DNA from: Geobacter sp.
GTDB lineage: Bacteria > Desulfobacterota > Desulfuromonadia > Geobacterales > DSM-12255
Length of the DNA stretch: 64,000 nucleotides
Assembly: GCA_009684525.1 (NCBI GenBank)
Contig: WKKR01000005.1
Location: 1 to 64,000, forward strand
Direction: 5' to 3'
Below are positions 1-7,729 of this stretch, piece after piece. The position numbers were made by a program, and so were the translations under genes. Position 1 is the first letter of the stretch; the number at the start of each line of letters is the position of its first letter. The notes under the pieces are model-generated. The model was given only the letters and a program-made list of their open reading frames with translations. It had not been told where the DNA came from and did not search any database.

Positions 1-1790
1 CTCATCTCGTTGCTGCCCTGGCTTACGTTGTCAGCAGCGAACTTGACTTCAGACACCACTGAAACCAGCTTGCCGACCATATCGGACAAGGCATGCATCA
101 GCTCATCTTCCGGGCTGCGCTCCTTGAGTTCGACCATCAGGTTGCCTCCGGCAACCTCGCGCGCAGCCGAAGTGATCTTGTTGGTGGCCTCGATAAGCGT
201 ATTGAGGTTCTGCTTGATGAGATTGTACTGACCTTTATACTCAGCCGTAATGAGCGCTGGCATCTGTCCCTTGCTGATCCTGTCCACGTAGTCGGCTGTC
301 ACCATCAGCGGATTGACGATATTAGTAATGGTATCGTTGACCCCGGCCACCAGTCTGTTCCAGCCACCAACAAACAGTTCGGCGTTGGCCCGCTTGTCCA
401 GTTCACCATCAGCTGCTGCTCTGATGATCACATCGGTTTCGGCCAGCAGTTCGTTCATCATCTTGACCATGGCATTGAGATTGTTCTTGATGACGTTGTA
501 CTGCCCCCGGTATTCCGCAGTTATGGTCGGAGGAATTACCCCTTTGGCGACCTTCTCCACATAGTCGGCGGTAACCATCAACGGATTGACGATATTGGTG
601 ACGATCTCGTTGACCCCGACCACCAGCTGCTTCCAGCCGCCAACAAAGAGTTCCGCATTGGCGCGCTTGTCCAGGTCGCCATCTGCCGCAGCCTTGATGA
701 CCTGGTTGGCCTCTGCGAGAAGATTGTTCATGATGTCGATACAGTTATTGAGGTTGTTCTTGATGGCATTGAAATCACCATTGTAATTGTCTGTAATCTT
801 TGGCGGGATGTCCCCCTTGCTGATCTTATCCACATATTCGGCAGCCACGTTCAAGGGATCGATGACCGCATCCAGGGTCTCGTTCACCCCGGATACGATC
901 TTCTGGAACTCCCCTTGATGCCGGGATGCATCGGCACGGGTGTCGAGCTTCCCATCGATGGCCGCTTTAGACAGCATGTTGGCATCAGTTACAAGCGCAT
1001 TGATCGCTGTCACCATCTTGTGCATGGCCACCAGAAGGCTATCCGGCTTCTTACCGGTCAGGTCGATTTCCATGGAGATGTCCCCTGCTGCTACCCGGCC
1101 AGCGATTTCCTTCACCTCAGCCGGATCGGCACCAAGCTGCCCTTGGACAATCCGGGTGATGAATATCCCGAGACCGACCGCCAGCAGCACACCGAGGATC
1201 AGCAGGATTCCCACGGTTATGAATGCACTTTTGGCCATGGCTGAGTTACTGGTTGAGGTAAGCTTGGCCTGTTGAATCTTGGCTTCAACGAGCTTCTCGA
1301 TCGCTTCCTGCTCAGCCATGGCCGCTTTTTTCATCTCTCCGTGCATGATTACTGTGGCAGCCTTGTCGTTGTTTGCCATTGCCAAGTCTATGACTTTATC
1401 CAAGCTCGCGCCATACACCTTGCGGGCTTCAACAAACTCCGCAAAGAGCTTTCGTCCTTCATCGGTGAGGATGGTTTTCTCAAATGCTGCCGCCTCTTTG
1501 TCAATCGTGCCGCGGAGTTCCTTGATATTCTCAATAAATTGCTTTTCCTCGGCAGGAGTGGTCGCTTCAACCAGATCCCGGACATTGATGCGCATCCTCT
1601 GGAATGCAACCGAAACGGTCTGCAACTGGGAAATGGGAACAGTGATCTTTTCATAGAGCTTCGTGTCCTCAGCATCCAGTTTCTTGATGTCCACAATGCC
1701 GATGCCACCAATAATCCCCGCAATGACTGCCACCAAAACGAACCCCGTCATCAGTTTCTTGCCCAGTTTCAGATCGTAGAACCAACGCAT
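1..1790 (-). CDS. Methyl-accepting chemotaxis protein with tandem HAMP-like repeats (C-terminus outside window)
   Basis: This is a membrane chemoreceptor; the frame stays open from an ATG at 1790 (GGAGG seven bases upstream) to the left edge, about 596 residues. The protein starts MRWFYDLKLGKKLMTGF, has a first membrane helix at about residues 12-32, an extracytoplasmic helical region, a second helix near 190-210 and then a HAMP domain. After it come three copies of a 91-residue HAMP-like unit (repeat period 273 bp, at about 835, 562 and 289), each with a variant of NGDFNAIKNNLN or YRGQYNVIKNNLN. The methyl-accepting signalling hairpin would begin past the edge; a final stretch reading SDMVGKLVSVVSEVKFAADNV fits its start. 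It lies just downstream of the Cys-rich small gene and the che genes, so it probably signals through the CheA and CheW encoded here. The ligand is unknown. Confidence 0.93.
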   Translation of the reverse strand, partial: MRWFYDLKLGKKLMTGFVLVAVIAGIIGGIGIVDIKKLDAEDTKLYEKITVPISQLQTVSVAFQRMRINVRDLVEATTPAEEKQFIENIKELRGTIDKEAAAFEKTILTDEGRKLFAEFVEARKVYGASLDKVIDLAMANNDKAATVIMHGEMKKAAMAEQEAIEKLVEAKIQQAKLTSTSNSAMAKSAFITVGILLILGVLLAVGLGIFITRIVQGQLGADPAEVKEIAGRVAAGDISMEIDLTGKKPDSLLVAMHKMVTAINALVTDANMLSKAAIDGKLDTRADASRHQGEFQKIVSGVNETLDAVIDPLNVAAEYVDKISKGDIPPKITDNYNGDFNAIKNNLNNCIDIMNNLLAEANQVIKAAADGDLDKRANAELFVGGWKQLVVGVNEIVTNIVNPLMVTADYVEKVAKGVIPPTITAEYRGQYNVIKNNLNAMVKMMNELLAETDVIIRAAADGELDKRANAELFVGGWNRLVAGVNDTITNIVNPLMVTADYVDRISKGQMPALITAEYKGQYNLIKQNLNTLIEATNKITSAAREVAGGNLMVELKERSPEDELMHALSDMVGKLVSVVSEVKFAADNVSQGSNEM

Positions 1791-1840
1791 TTGGACCTCC
1801 CCTTTTCGATTAGTTGCACCTTGAACTCAACATGCTTAAA

Positions 1841-2029
1841 TTATGGGAATATTCTTCTTTGCCCTGCACCTTCATTACAAAACCTGAGCTCTTTTTCCCG
1901 GTAAAGGGGACAGCCCTGGTAACGTTCGGTGCGGCAGAACCTCTCCACCTCATCTCGTTCAAGCTGGTATTCAGGGGAGGATGCCTTGCAAAGTGGCTCG
2001 CCGCCCCCATCCAAATAGACACAACGCAT
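1841..2029 (-). CDS. Small Cys-rich protein next to chemoreceptor
   Basis: A 62-residue soluble protein starting MRCVYLDGGGEPLC. Its cysteines are spaced as CVY...LC...FCR...GCPLYRE, a pattern that suggests metal binding or a redox role. I recognise it as the type of small Cys-rich protein often found beside MCP genes in Geobacteraceae, but no function is established that I can name. The start at 2029 is preferred because AGAGGAG lies four bases upstream; an in-frame ATG at 2053 has GGAGG directly against it, which is too close. It ends about 50 bp before the start of the downstream MCP, so co-transcription is likely. Confidence 0.7.
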   Translation of the reverse strand: MRCVYLDGGGEPLCKASSPEYQLERDEVERFCRTERYQGCPLYREKELRFCNEGAGQRRIFP

Positions 2030-2110
2030 TACGCTCCTCTTTTCAGGAAACATCCTCCTGACTGCGCACAGTTATCACCAGATCATTGTTCAGATAATCA
2101 CATTACTTGT

Positions 2111-2162
2111 ATACACTGCTTGTCGGAAGTAACGTAAGCAGGTGTATCGGGTAATGCCCGAT
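2111..2162 (-). other. Two adjacent hairpins in the leader of the Cys-rich/MCP unit
   Basis: The 375-bp gap between 2030 and 2404 contains no convincing gene. It holds an imperfect inverted repeat (ATACACTGCTT at 2111-2121 with AAGCAGGTGTAT at 2136-2147) abutting a second one (ATCGGG at 2146-2151 with CCCGAT at 2157-2162). They could be part of a structured leader or an operator. Nothing in them matches a riboswitch class that I know. Confidence 0.35.
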
Positions 2163-2340
2163 GGCTACAGAAGAAATGCCTTAACAACAACTCATTTTTA
2201 AGAGGATGGCGTAGGTAAATTAAGCAGATCTATCAGTCAATCGGGAGAGTTAAAGAGGTTAAAGGTAGTTGCAGAGTAATTGGGCACTGTTTTTACTGAT
2301 CTCAGATCGGCTTCAGTCAACTGATACAGATCGAATTCAG

Positions 2341-2375
2341 CTTTAAATAAAAATGCCGCGGTAATCCGCGGCATT
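2341..2375 (-). terminator. Rho-independent terminator after cheW
   Basis: A perfect 10-bp stem, AATGCCGCGG with CCGCGGCATT around a TAAT loop (2352-2375), is followed on the minus strand by TTTATTTAAAG. It lies 30 bp past the cheW stop codon and would end the che transcript. Confidence 0.85.
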
Positions 2376-2404
2376 ATCCCTAAGTTCATAAATGAGCCAG
2401 ACGT

Positions 2405-2890
2405 TCAGGCAGCTATCCCTTCCTGCCCCCCCAACTCGTCCAGGGTAAAGACCTTGTCGATGTTCAGAATCATGATGAAGGTTTCGTTCTGCTTCCCCAT
2501 CCCTACCAGGAAGTCCGTGTTCAGCTTGGTCCCGATCCGCGGCGCTGGTTCGATGTTCTCCGGCTCCAGCTCCAGCACTTCCTGAACCGAATCGGCCAGA
2601 GCCCCTACCACGGCTGTCTCGTTATCCAGCGTTATCTCCAGCACGATGATGCAGGTATCCACCGTCTTTTCTGTCTCACTCATGCCGAACTTCAGACGCA
2701 TGTCAACCACCGGAACCACGCTCCCCCGCAGGTTGATCACCCCGCGCATGAAATCAGGCGTCTGCGGCACCTTTGTCACCGTACTGAAATCCAGGATCTC
2801 GCGAACCTTGGCAACGTCAACCGCAAAGGTTTCGTCGTCCAGCTTGAAGGTCAGGTACTGCACCGTCTCCGTTACCCCCGCTACGCTCAT
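2405..2890 (-). CDS. cheW: CheW chemotaxis coupling protein
   Basis: CheW links chemoreceptors to the kinase CheA in the membrane signalling array. The 161-residue product is one CheW domain: an N-terminal beta strand YLTFKLDDETFAVDV, the VREILDF segment, the conserved GVINLRGSVVPVVDMRLKFG motif at about residues 50-70, and a C-terminal VFTLDEL. The start at 2890 has GGAGG four bases upstream; longer in-frame extensions to 2962 lack such a site. It follows the MCP ending at 2982 and precedes a strong terminator, so it is the last gene of the cheY-cheA-MCP-cheW run. Confidence 0.95.
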   Translation of the reverse strand: MSVAGVTETVQYLTFKLDDETFAVDVAKVREILDFSTVTKVPQTPDFMRGVINLRGSVVPVVDMRLKFGMSETEKTVDTCIIVLEITLDNETAVVGALADSVQEVLELEPENIEPAPRIGTKLNTDFLVGMGKQNETFIMILNIDKVFTLDELGGQEGIAA

Positions 2891-2981
2891 AGAACCTCCG
2901 TACATCGTGAACCGCGAGCTCTGGATCATGGACATCCGGGAGTGCCCCGCTCCACGATCCACATTTCACAATCAACAGTTC

Positions 2982-4670
2982 CTAAAATTTCTCGAACTCG
3001 CTGTCCAGTTTGTCGCTACCTTCACTCAATTCCAGACCGAATCCATCGGAGCCGACCGCCCGCTTCATCCCCTTGGCGTGCATTGCCGGATGCTTTTCTT
3101 TCTTGAGATGGGCTATCTGTGGGACCTTCGATTTACGAGGCGCTTCCGCTTTTGGTTCGATACGGGACCTGCCCCGTTCGTCGAGCCTGAAGAAGCTAAT
3201 GGAAACCTGCAGTTGCTCTGCCTGGGAGTTCAACTCTTCCGCGGTGGAAGCCATCTCCTCACTGGCAGAGGCATTCTGCTGGATAACCTGGTCGAGCTGC
3301 TGGATCGCCTTGTTGATCTGCTCGGCGCCCGTATCCTGTTCCTTGCTGGCAGCTGAAATCTCCTGCACGAGTTCTGCAGTCCGCTGGATATCGGGAACCA
3401 TCTTCATGAGCAAACCGCCGGCCCGTTCGGCCACTTCCACGCTCGAAGCTGACAGCTCACTGATCTCGGCTGCCGCCTTCTGCGAGCGCTCTGCTAGCTT
3501 ACGGACTTCGGAAGCCACCACCGCAAATCCCTTGCCGTGTTCCCCGGCCCTTGCCGCCTCGATGGCCGCATTCAAGGCCAACAGATTGGTCTGTCTGGCG
3601 ATTTCTTCGATGATGGAGATCTTGTCGGCAATCTCTTTCATTGCCTGGACCGTCTCTTCCACAGCCTTGCCACCGGCCTTGGCGTCATCTGCAGACTTGA
3701 CGGCAATCTTCTCGGTCTGCAGAGCATTATCGGCATTTTGCTTGATGTTTGAAGACATCTCTTCCATGCTGGAGGAGGCCTCTTCTGCAGCGGCAGCCTG
3801 TTCGCTCGCCCCTTGGGACATCTCTTCCGACCCGGAAGAAAGCTGCTGGGAACCTGCTGCAACATTATCGGCAGCATTTTTCACGTCAGCAACGATCTCC
3901 TTCAGTTTTTCCAGCATATTCCCCATGGCACCGAGAAGTTGGCCGGTCTCATCGGTACTGTTCGCTTCGATCTGCACAGTGAGGTCCCCTTCAGCAAGCG
4001 TGTTGGAGACTGTAACGGCACGCTGAATCGGCACGGTTATGGATCGGGTGATAAAAAAGGCAATGAGACCGCCGGAAAGGATAGCGAATACCCCGAGACC
4101 GATGAGAACCTGAATCCCTTTCCCTGCACCGGTAACAACCTCGGTCGCATTAATGTTGGCCTCATCGAGCTGCAGTTTCTGCATTTTCTCGACTTTAGCC
4201 AAGAGCGGGGTCCGGGCCTTGTCGACCTCCTCCATCTGCCTGTTCCCCTCGACCACGCCTTTGTCGATGTAGACATGGACCATCCGTTCTCCGATTTCAT
4301 AAAACTTTTTCACATCCGCCTCTATCTCTTCGGTTTCCTTCAAGAGAGCGGTATTGTTCTCCTTCCTGAACATCTCCTTGAATTTACCGAGGTCCTCCTC
4401 TACCTCCTTTACTTTTGCTTCGGCAATCTTCAGACTTTCCAGATTATGGGTTGCAGCAGCATCGGTTAACGCCTCTGAGATACCGGTGACATCCACATCG
4501 AGTTCATATGCCGTGACCAGGAAGGGCAACGCCTCTTCTTTCACCTGCGTGGATTCCGTGCTGATGCTCTTCAGCTCGAATCCCAGAATGAAGACAGCCA
4601 CCATGAAGATACCGAGAACTACACCGAACCCCAAACCGAGACGCATGCCAATCTTCATGTTTTTCAGCAT
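2982..4670 (-). CDS. Methyl-accepting chemotaxis protein
   Basis: A 562-residue chemoreceptor. Residues 9-31 form the first membrane helix. Residues 35-185 are a helical-bundle sensor facing the periplasm. A second helix at about 188-210 ([20 protein letters not shown]) leads into a HAMP domain with the [17 protein letters not shown] motif. The signalling tip contains [19 protein letters not shown] and [19 protein letters not shown] long charged tail ends in EFEKF, which fits the [HFYW]-x-x-[HFYW] pattern of C-terminal CheR/CheB-docking pentapeptides, although no cheR or cheB is in this window. It lies 184 bp downstream of cheA and 91 bp upstream of cheW, on the same strand. The start lacks a strong Shine-Dalgarno (a GGGGG run is upstream). 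Ligand unknown. Confidence 0.95.
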   Translation of the reverse strand: MLKNMKIGMRLGLGFGVVLGIFMVAVFILGFELKSISTESTQVKEEALPFLVTAYELDVDVTGISEALTDAAATHNLESLKIAEAKVKEVEEDLGKFKEMFRKENNTALLKETEEIEADVKKFYEIGERMVHVYIDKGVVEGNRQMEEVDKARTPLLAKVEKMQKLQLDEANINATEVVTGAGKGIQVLIGLGVFAILSGGLIAFFITRSITVPIQRAVTVSNTLAEGDLTVQIEANSTDETGQLLGAMGNMLEKLKEIVADVKNAADNVAAGSQQLSSGSEEMSQGASEQAAAAEEASSSMEEMSSNIKQNADNALQTEKIAVKSADDAKAGGKAVEETVQAMKEIADKISIIEEIARQTNLLALNAAIEAARAGEHGKGFAVVASEVRKLAERSQKAAAEISELSASSVEVAERAGGLLMKMVPDIQRTAELVQEISAASKEQDTGAEQINKAIQQLDQVIQQNASASEEMASTAEELNSQAEQLQVSISFFRLDERGRSRIEPKAEAPRKSKVPQIAHLKKEKHPAMHAKGMKRAVGSDGFGLELSEGSDKLDSEFEKF

Positions 4671-4769
4671 TGTTGTACCCCCTTATGAGCGAATCCCTGC
4701 TTGCCACTCTTGCGACTATGCTGTGTGATGTTACTCATCGGGATTAATATTATGCTCGCATGAACCTGT

Positions 4770-4824
4770 AAAACGCCGGCCATGGTCTGTATTCCAGGTA
4801 TTGTCCTACTCGGCACGGCGTTTT
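4770..4824 (-). terminator. Possible terminator between cheA and MCP
   Basis: AAAACGCCG (4770-4778) and CGGCGTTTT (4816-4824) are complementary, and on the minus strand the stem is followed by a short T-rich stretch. The loop is long (37 bases), so the element is weak. It could give partial termination after cheA. Confidence 0.3.
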
Positions 4825-4853
4825 TCCGGAGCATGCCGGCGAAAAGATTTTCC

Positions 4854-6959
4854 TTATGCAACCTTCTCGGCCAATTCCACCCCCCGCATCAACTGGGGAA
4901 TGTCGAGAATCAGCGCCACATTGCCATCTCCCAGGATGGTGGCACCGGAAACAGCATCGACGTTTTTGTAGGCCCGCCCCAGAGATTTGATGACCGTCTG
5001 GTGTTCGCCGATAACATGATCCACCACAAAGCCGACCCGGTAACCATCCATATCGGTTATCACGATCTGCTGGATGGCAGGAGGCTCGCCGGATATGGCA
5101 AAACGCTCCCGCAACGGGACATACGGGACCAAGTGCCCCCGGACATTGGCCAGATTGCGGCCATGGGACTCTACAACCTGTTCGCGGGTCAGTTCGACGC
5201 ATTCACTGACAATCGAAAGAGGGATGACGAAACAGTCTTCGCGGATCTTCACCAGCAGGCTCTCGATAATCGCCAGCGTAAGCGGTATCCTCACGGTTAT
5301 CGTGGTCCCGACACCCCGTTGACTGGAAATATCAATAGTTCCGCGCAGGGCATCGATCGCCCGTTTCACCACATCCATCCCAACCCCGCGTCCTGAAACG
5401 CTGGTGACCTTTTTTGCCGTGGAAAACCCGGGGGCAAATATCTGGGCAAAGATCTCCTTATCCGGGAGTTCCGCCGTTGACTGGATCAGTCCCCGCTCAA
5501 CGGCCTTGGTGCGGATCGCCTCACGGTCGAGTCCGGCTCCATCGTCCTTGATGGATATCAGCACGCTGTCACCGGAATGCACAGCGGCAAGGTGAACCGT
5601 TCCCCGGCGTTGTTTGCCGGCCGCTGCTCGTTCATCGGGATATTCGATGCCGTGGTCGATACTGTTGCGAATCAGGTGTACGAGGGGATCATTGAGTCTC
5701 TCGATAACCGTCTTGTCCAGTTCGGTCTCAGCCCCGTCTGTGGTCATCTCGATCTCTTTACCCAACTCGTTGGAAAGGTCGCGGACCAGTCGCTTGAACT
5801 TACTGAACGTCGTCCCGATGGGAAGCATCCTGATATTGAGGGCATTGTCGCGCAGTTCTGCTGAGAGCCGCTCCACCTCCTCCGCGATATTGACCAGTTC
5901 GGCATCCTTGCGGGATGTGGCAGTCTGGGTCAACCGGGCCTGCACCGTAACCAGCTCTCCAACCAGGTTCACCAGCAGATCCAGTTTATCAGCCGGCACC
6001 CTGATGCTGGTCATGGCCTCCTGGGCCTGCCGTTCCTGGCGTACCTCCTTGACATGCTGCTGTTCAGCCAGTGCTGCCTGCACACCTTCAGGGGATACCT
6101 TCCCGGCGGCAACAGCAAGTTCGCCGAACCGTTTTTGCAGGGACAGAATTTCATCCATTTCTGCCCGCGAGATATCGCCCTTCTCCACCAGAATTTCACC
6201 GAGCTTCTTGTAATCTCCCTCGGAAGCCTGTTCGGCATCGTCGATGAGTTCGATGGAGAGCTCACAGTCATCGGCAACGAAGATAAACACGTCCTCAATG
6301 GCATCTTTGCCGCGATTGGTGGTAAGGATGATGTCCCATAGAACATAGCAGAGTTCTGGCTGCAGGTCGTTGAGGCTGGGGATCTTCCCGATCTGTGCAA
6401 CGGTCTTGTGCGAGCCTAACTGGGATAGCTCCGCTATAAGATTGAGCGGATTGGTGCCGTTCATGAATATTTCCGCTGCCGGTTTAAAGCGGATGCGATA
6501 GGTCGCATACTTCTGGACGACCGCTTGCGGCGCATCCGCCACCTTTTCCTCGACAGGAGTCGTCCCCCCCTCTTGATCTTCACGAGGCACGAGCTTCTTG
6601 AGCTCAGAGACAAGAGCAACTGCCGTCACATCATCAATGGGTCCGCCGCCGTCCGAGGCATCGAGCATCCCTTTGATCAGATCTCGCGCGGCCAGGGTAA
6701 GATTGATCAAATCCCTGGTCACCGCCAGCTTACCGTTGCGCACCAGATCAAAGACCGTTTCGACCTCGTGGGTAAACGCGGCAATCTCCTCGAACCCGAA
6801 CATGGCACCTGAGCCTTTAATGGTATGCATCGCGCGGAAGACGCGACCAATGGTCTCAAGATCGTCCGGGGTTTCCTCAAGGGCCAGCAACGAGGTTTCC
6901 AGTTCGGAAAGGAGTTCGTACGCCTCTTCCTTGAATGCCTGTCTATGACTGTCGATCAT
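4854..6959 (-). CDS. cheA: Chemotaxis histidine kinase CheA
   Basis: CheA autophosphorylates in response to receptor state and passes the phosphate to CheY. The 701-residue protein has an N-terminal HPt domain with the phospho-acceptor His45 in FRAMHTIKGSGAMFGFEE. A long central region (about 140-300) follows that is not a standard P2 domain; it contains a stretch KKLGEILVEKGDIS...RFGELAVAAGKVS that resembles the MshEN/T2SE N-terminal fold. Next come the dimerisation helices, the HATPase domain (HLIRNSIDHGIE, DDGAGLD, GRGVGMDVVK) and a C-terminal CheW-like domain ending near GGVEL. Its start overlaps the cheY stop by four bases, so the two are translationally coupled. Confidence 0.96.
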   Translation of the reverse strand: MIDSHRQAFKEEAYELLSELETSLLALEETPDDLETIGRVFRAMHTIKGSGAMFGFEEIAAFTHEVETVFDLVRNGKLAVTRDLINLTLAARDLIKGMLDASDGGGPIDDVTAVALVSELKKLVPREDQEGGTTPVEEKVADAPQAVVQKYATYRIRFKPAAEIFMNGTNPLNLIAELSQLGSHKTVAQIGKIPSLNDLQPELCYVLWDIILTTNRGKDAIEDVFIFVADDCELSIELIDDAEQASEGDYKKLGEILVEKGDISRAEMDEILSLQKRFGELAVAAGKVSPEGVQAALAEQQHVKEVRQERQAQEAMTSIRVPADKLDLLVNLVGELVTVQARLTQTATSRKDAELVNIAEEVERLSAELRDNALNIRMLPIGTTFSKFKRLVRDLSNELGKEIEMTTDGAETELDKTVIERLNDPLVHLIRNSIDHGIEYPDERAAAGKQRRGTVHLAAVHSGDSVLISIKDDGAGLDREAIRTKAVERGLIQSTAELPDKEIFAQIFAPGFSTAKKVTSVSGRGVGMDVVKRAIDALRGTIDISSQRGVGTTITVRIPLTLAIIESLLVKIREDCFVIPLSIVSECVELTREQVVESHGRNLANVRGHLVPYVPLRERFAISGEPPAIQQIVITDMDGYRVGFVVDHVIGEHQTVIKSLGRAYKNVDAVSGATILGDGNVALILDIPQLMRGVELAEKVA

Positions 6960-7321
6960 CCGAGCACCTTTTTCACGACAGCGATGAGCTGTTCAGGTTT
7001 GAATGGTTTCACGATCCAGCCGGTTGCGCCTGCAGACTTGCCTTCACTCTTCTTTGATTCCTGCGATTCGGTTGTCAGCATGATGATAGGGATGAACTTG
7101 CAGGCAGGCAGAGCCCGTGCTCCCTTGATCAGTCCAATCCCATCGAGGTTCGGCATATTGAGGTCAGTAATGATCATGTCTACCTTGGTGCTGCCGAGTT
7201 TTTGCAGCGCATCTTTGCCATCGACCGCCTCAACCACTTCGTAGCCACTCTGTTTGAGCGTGAAACTCACCATCTGCCGGACACTTGCGGAATCGTCTGC
7301 CGTCATGATTATCTTTGCCAT
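6956..7321 (-). CDS. cheY: Chemotaxis response regulator CheY
   Basis: A 121-residue stand-alone receiver domain. The acidic pair is D9-D10, the phospho-acceptor is Asp53 in MIITDLNMPNLDG, the conserved Thr is in IIMLTTES and the Lys is in WIVKPFKPE. With no output domain, it most likely acts on a motor or another protein, and is the phosphoryl acceptor of the CheA encoded immediately downstream. Its start overlaps the stop of the STAS gene by one base and its stop overlaps the cheA start by four, a tightly coupled operon. Confidence 0.96.
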   Translation of the reverse strand: MAKIIMTADDSASVRQMVSFTLKQSGYEVVEAVDGKDALQKLGSTKVDMIITDLNMPNLDGIGLIKGARALPACKFIPIIMLTTESQESKKSEGKSAGATGWIVKPFKPEQLIAVVKKVLG

Positions 7322-7674
7322 TACTTTTCACCTCCAACCCAAAGACAGGTCTTATTCACATCTTGCAGACAACCAACGTGGCGAAAAAACCCGGCCTCCT
7401 GCGCCACTGAGGGTACGGCATTCTCATGAAGGCCACAAACGGTCAAGGAGACCCCACTGTCAAGTGCCAAACGATGCGCGGCGCATAACAGTTGCAACCC
7501 TGACAGGTCAATCTCACTGATACGCTGCAGATCGCATGTCAGCTTTTCTGCACCTGCAAACGCTTCCATGAGGGCAGATTTGATCTCACCTGCATAATGA
7601 ATCGTCAGCATACCGCTCAGTGCAAGGACCCGACTGCTCGCATCCCCAGACTGATGTGCCGTAAACTCTTCCAT
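7321..7674 (-). CDS. STAS-domain protein (anti-sigma-factor-antagonist fold)
   Basis: A 117-residue single STAS domain of the SpoIIAA kind, with the conserved segment ISEIDLSGLQLLCAAH whose serine is the usual phosphorylation site. Such proteins switch by phosphorylation or bind partner kinases; in chemotaxis operons their role is not settled. GGAGG lies four bases before the ATG. It lies between the soluble MCP-like gene (55 bp upstream) and cheY (one-base overlap), so it is an integral member of this signalling operon. Confidence 0.9.
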   Translation of the reverse strand: MEEFTAHQSGDASSRVLALSGMLTIHYAGEIKSALMEAFAGAEKLTCDLQRISEIDLSGLQLLCAAHRLALDSGVSLTVCGLHENAVPSVAQEAGFFRHVGCLQDVNKTCLWVGGEK

Positions 7675-7729
7675 AAATCCTCCTCCAACGGTCCAATTCT
7701 CTTTTTACGATTTCCGGAAAGTCTTTCGG

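Noticed and set aside
93-1244. Plus-strand open frame of 383 codons with internal repeats near the left edge
   Set aside because: Its repeats mirror the 91-residue HAMP-like units of the real minus-strand receptor, which is open to the edge.
4671-4853. Possible -35/-10 (TTTACA, TAATAT) before the MCP at 4670
   Set aside because: The spacing is only 14 bases, too short for a dependable promoter.
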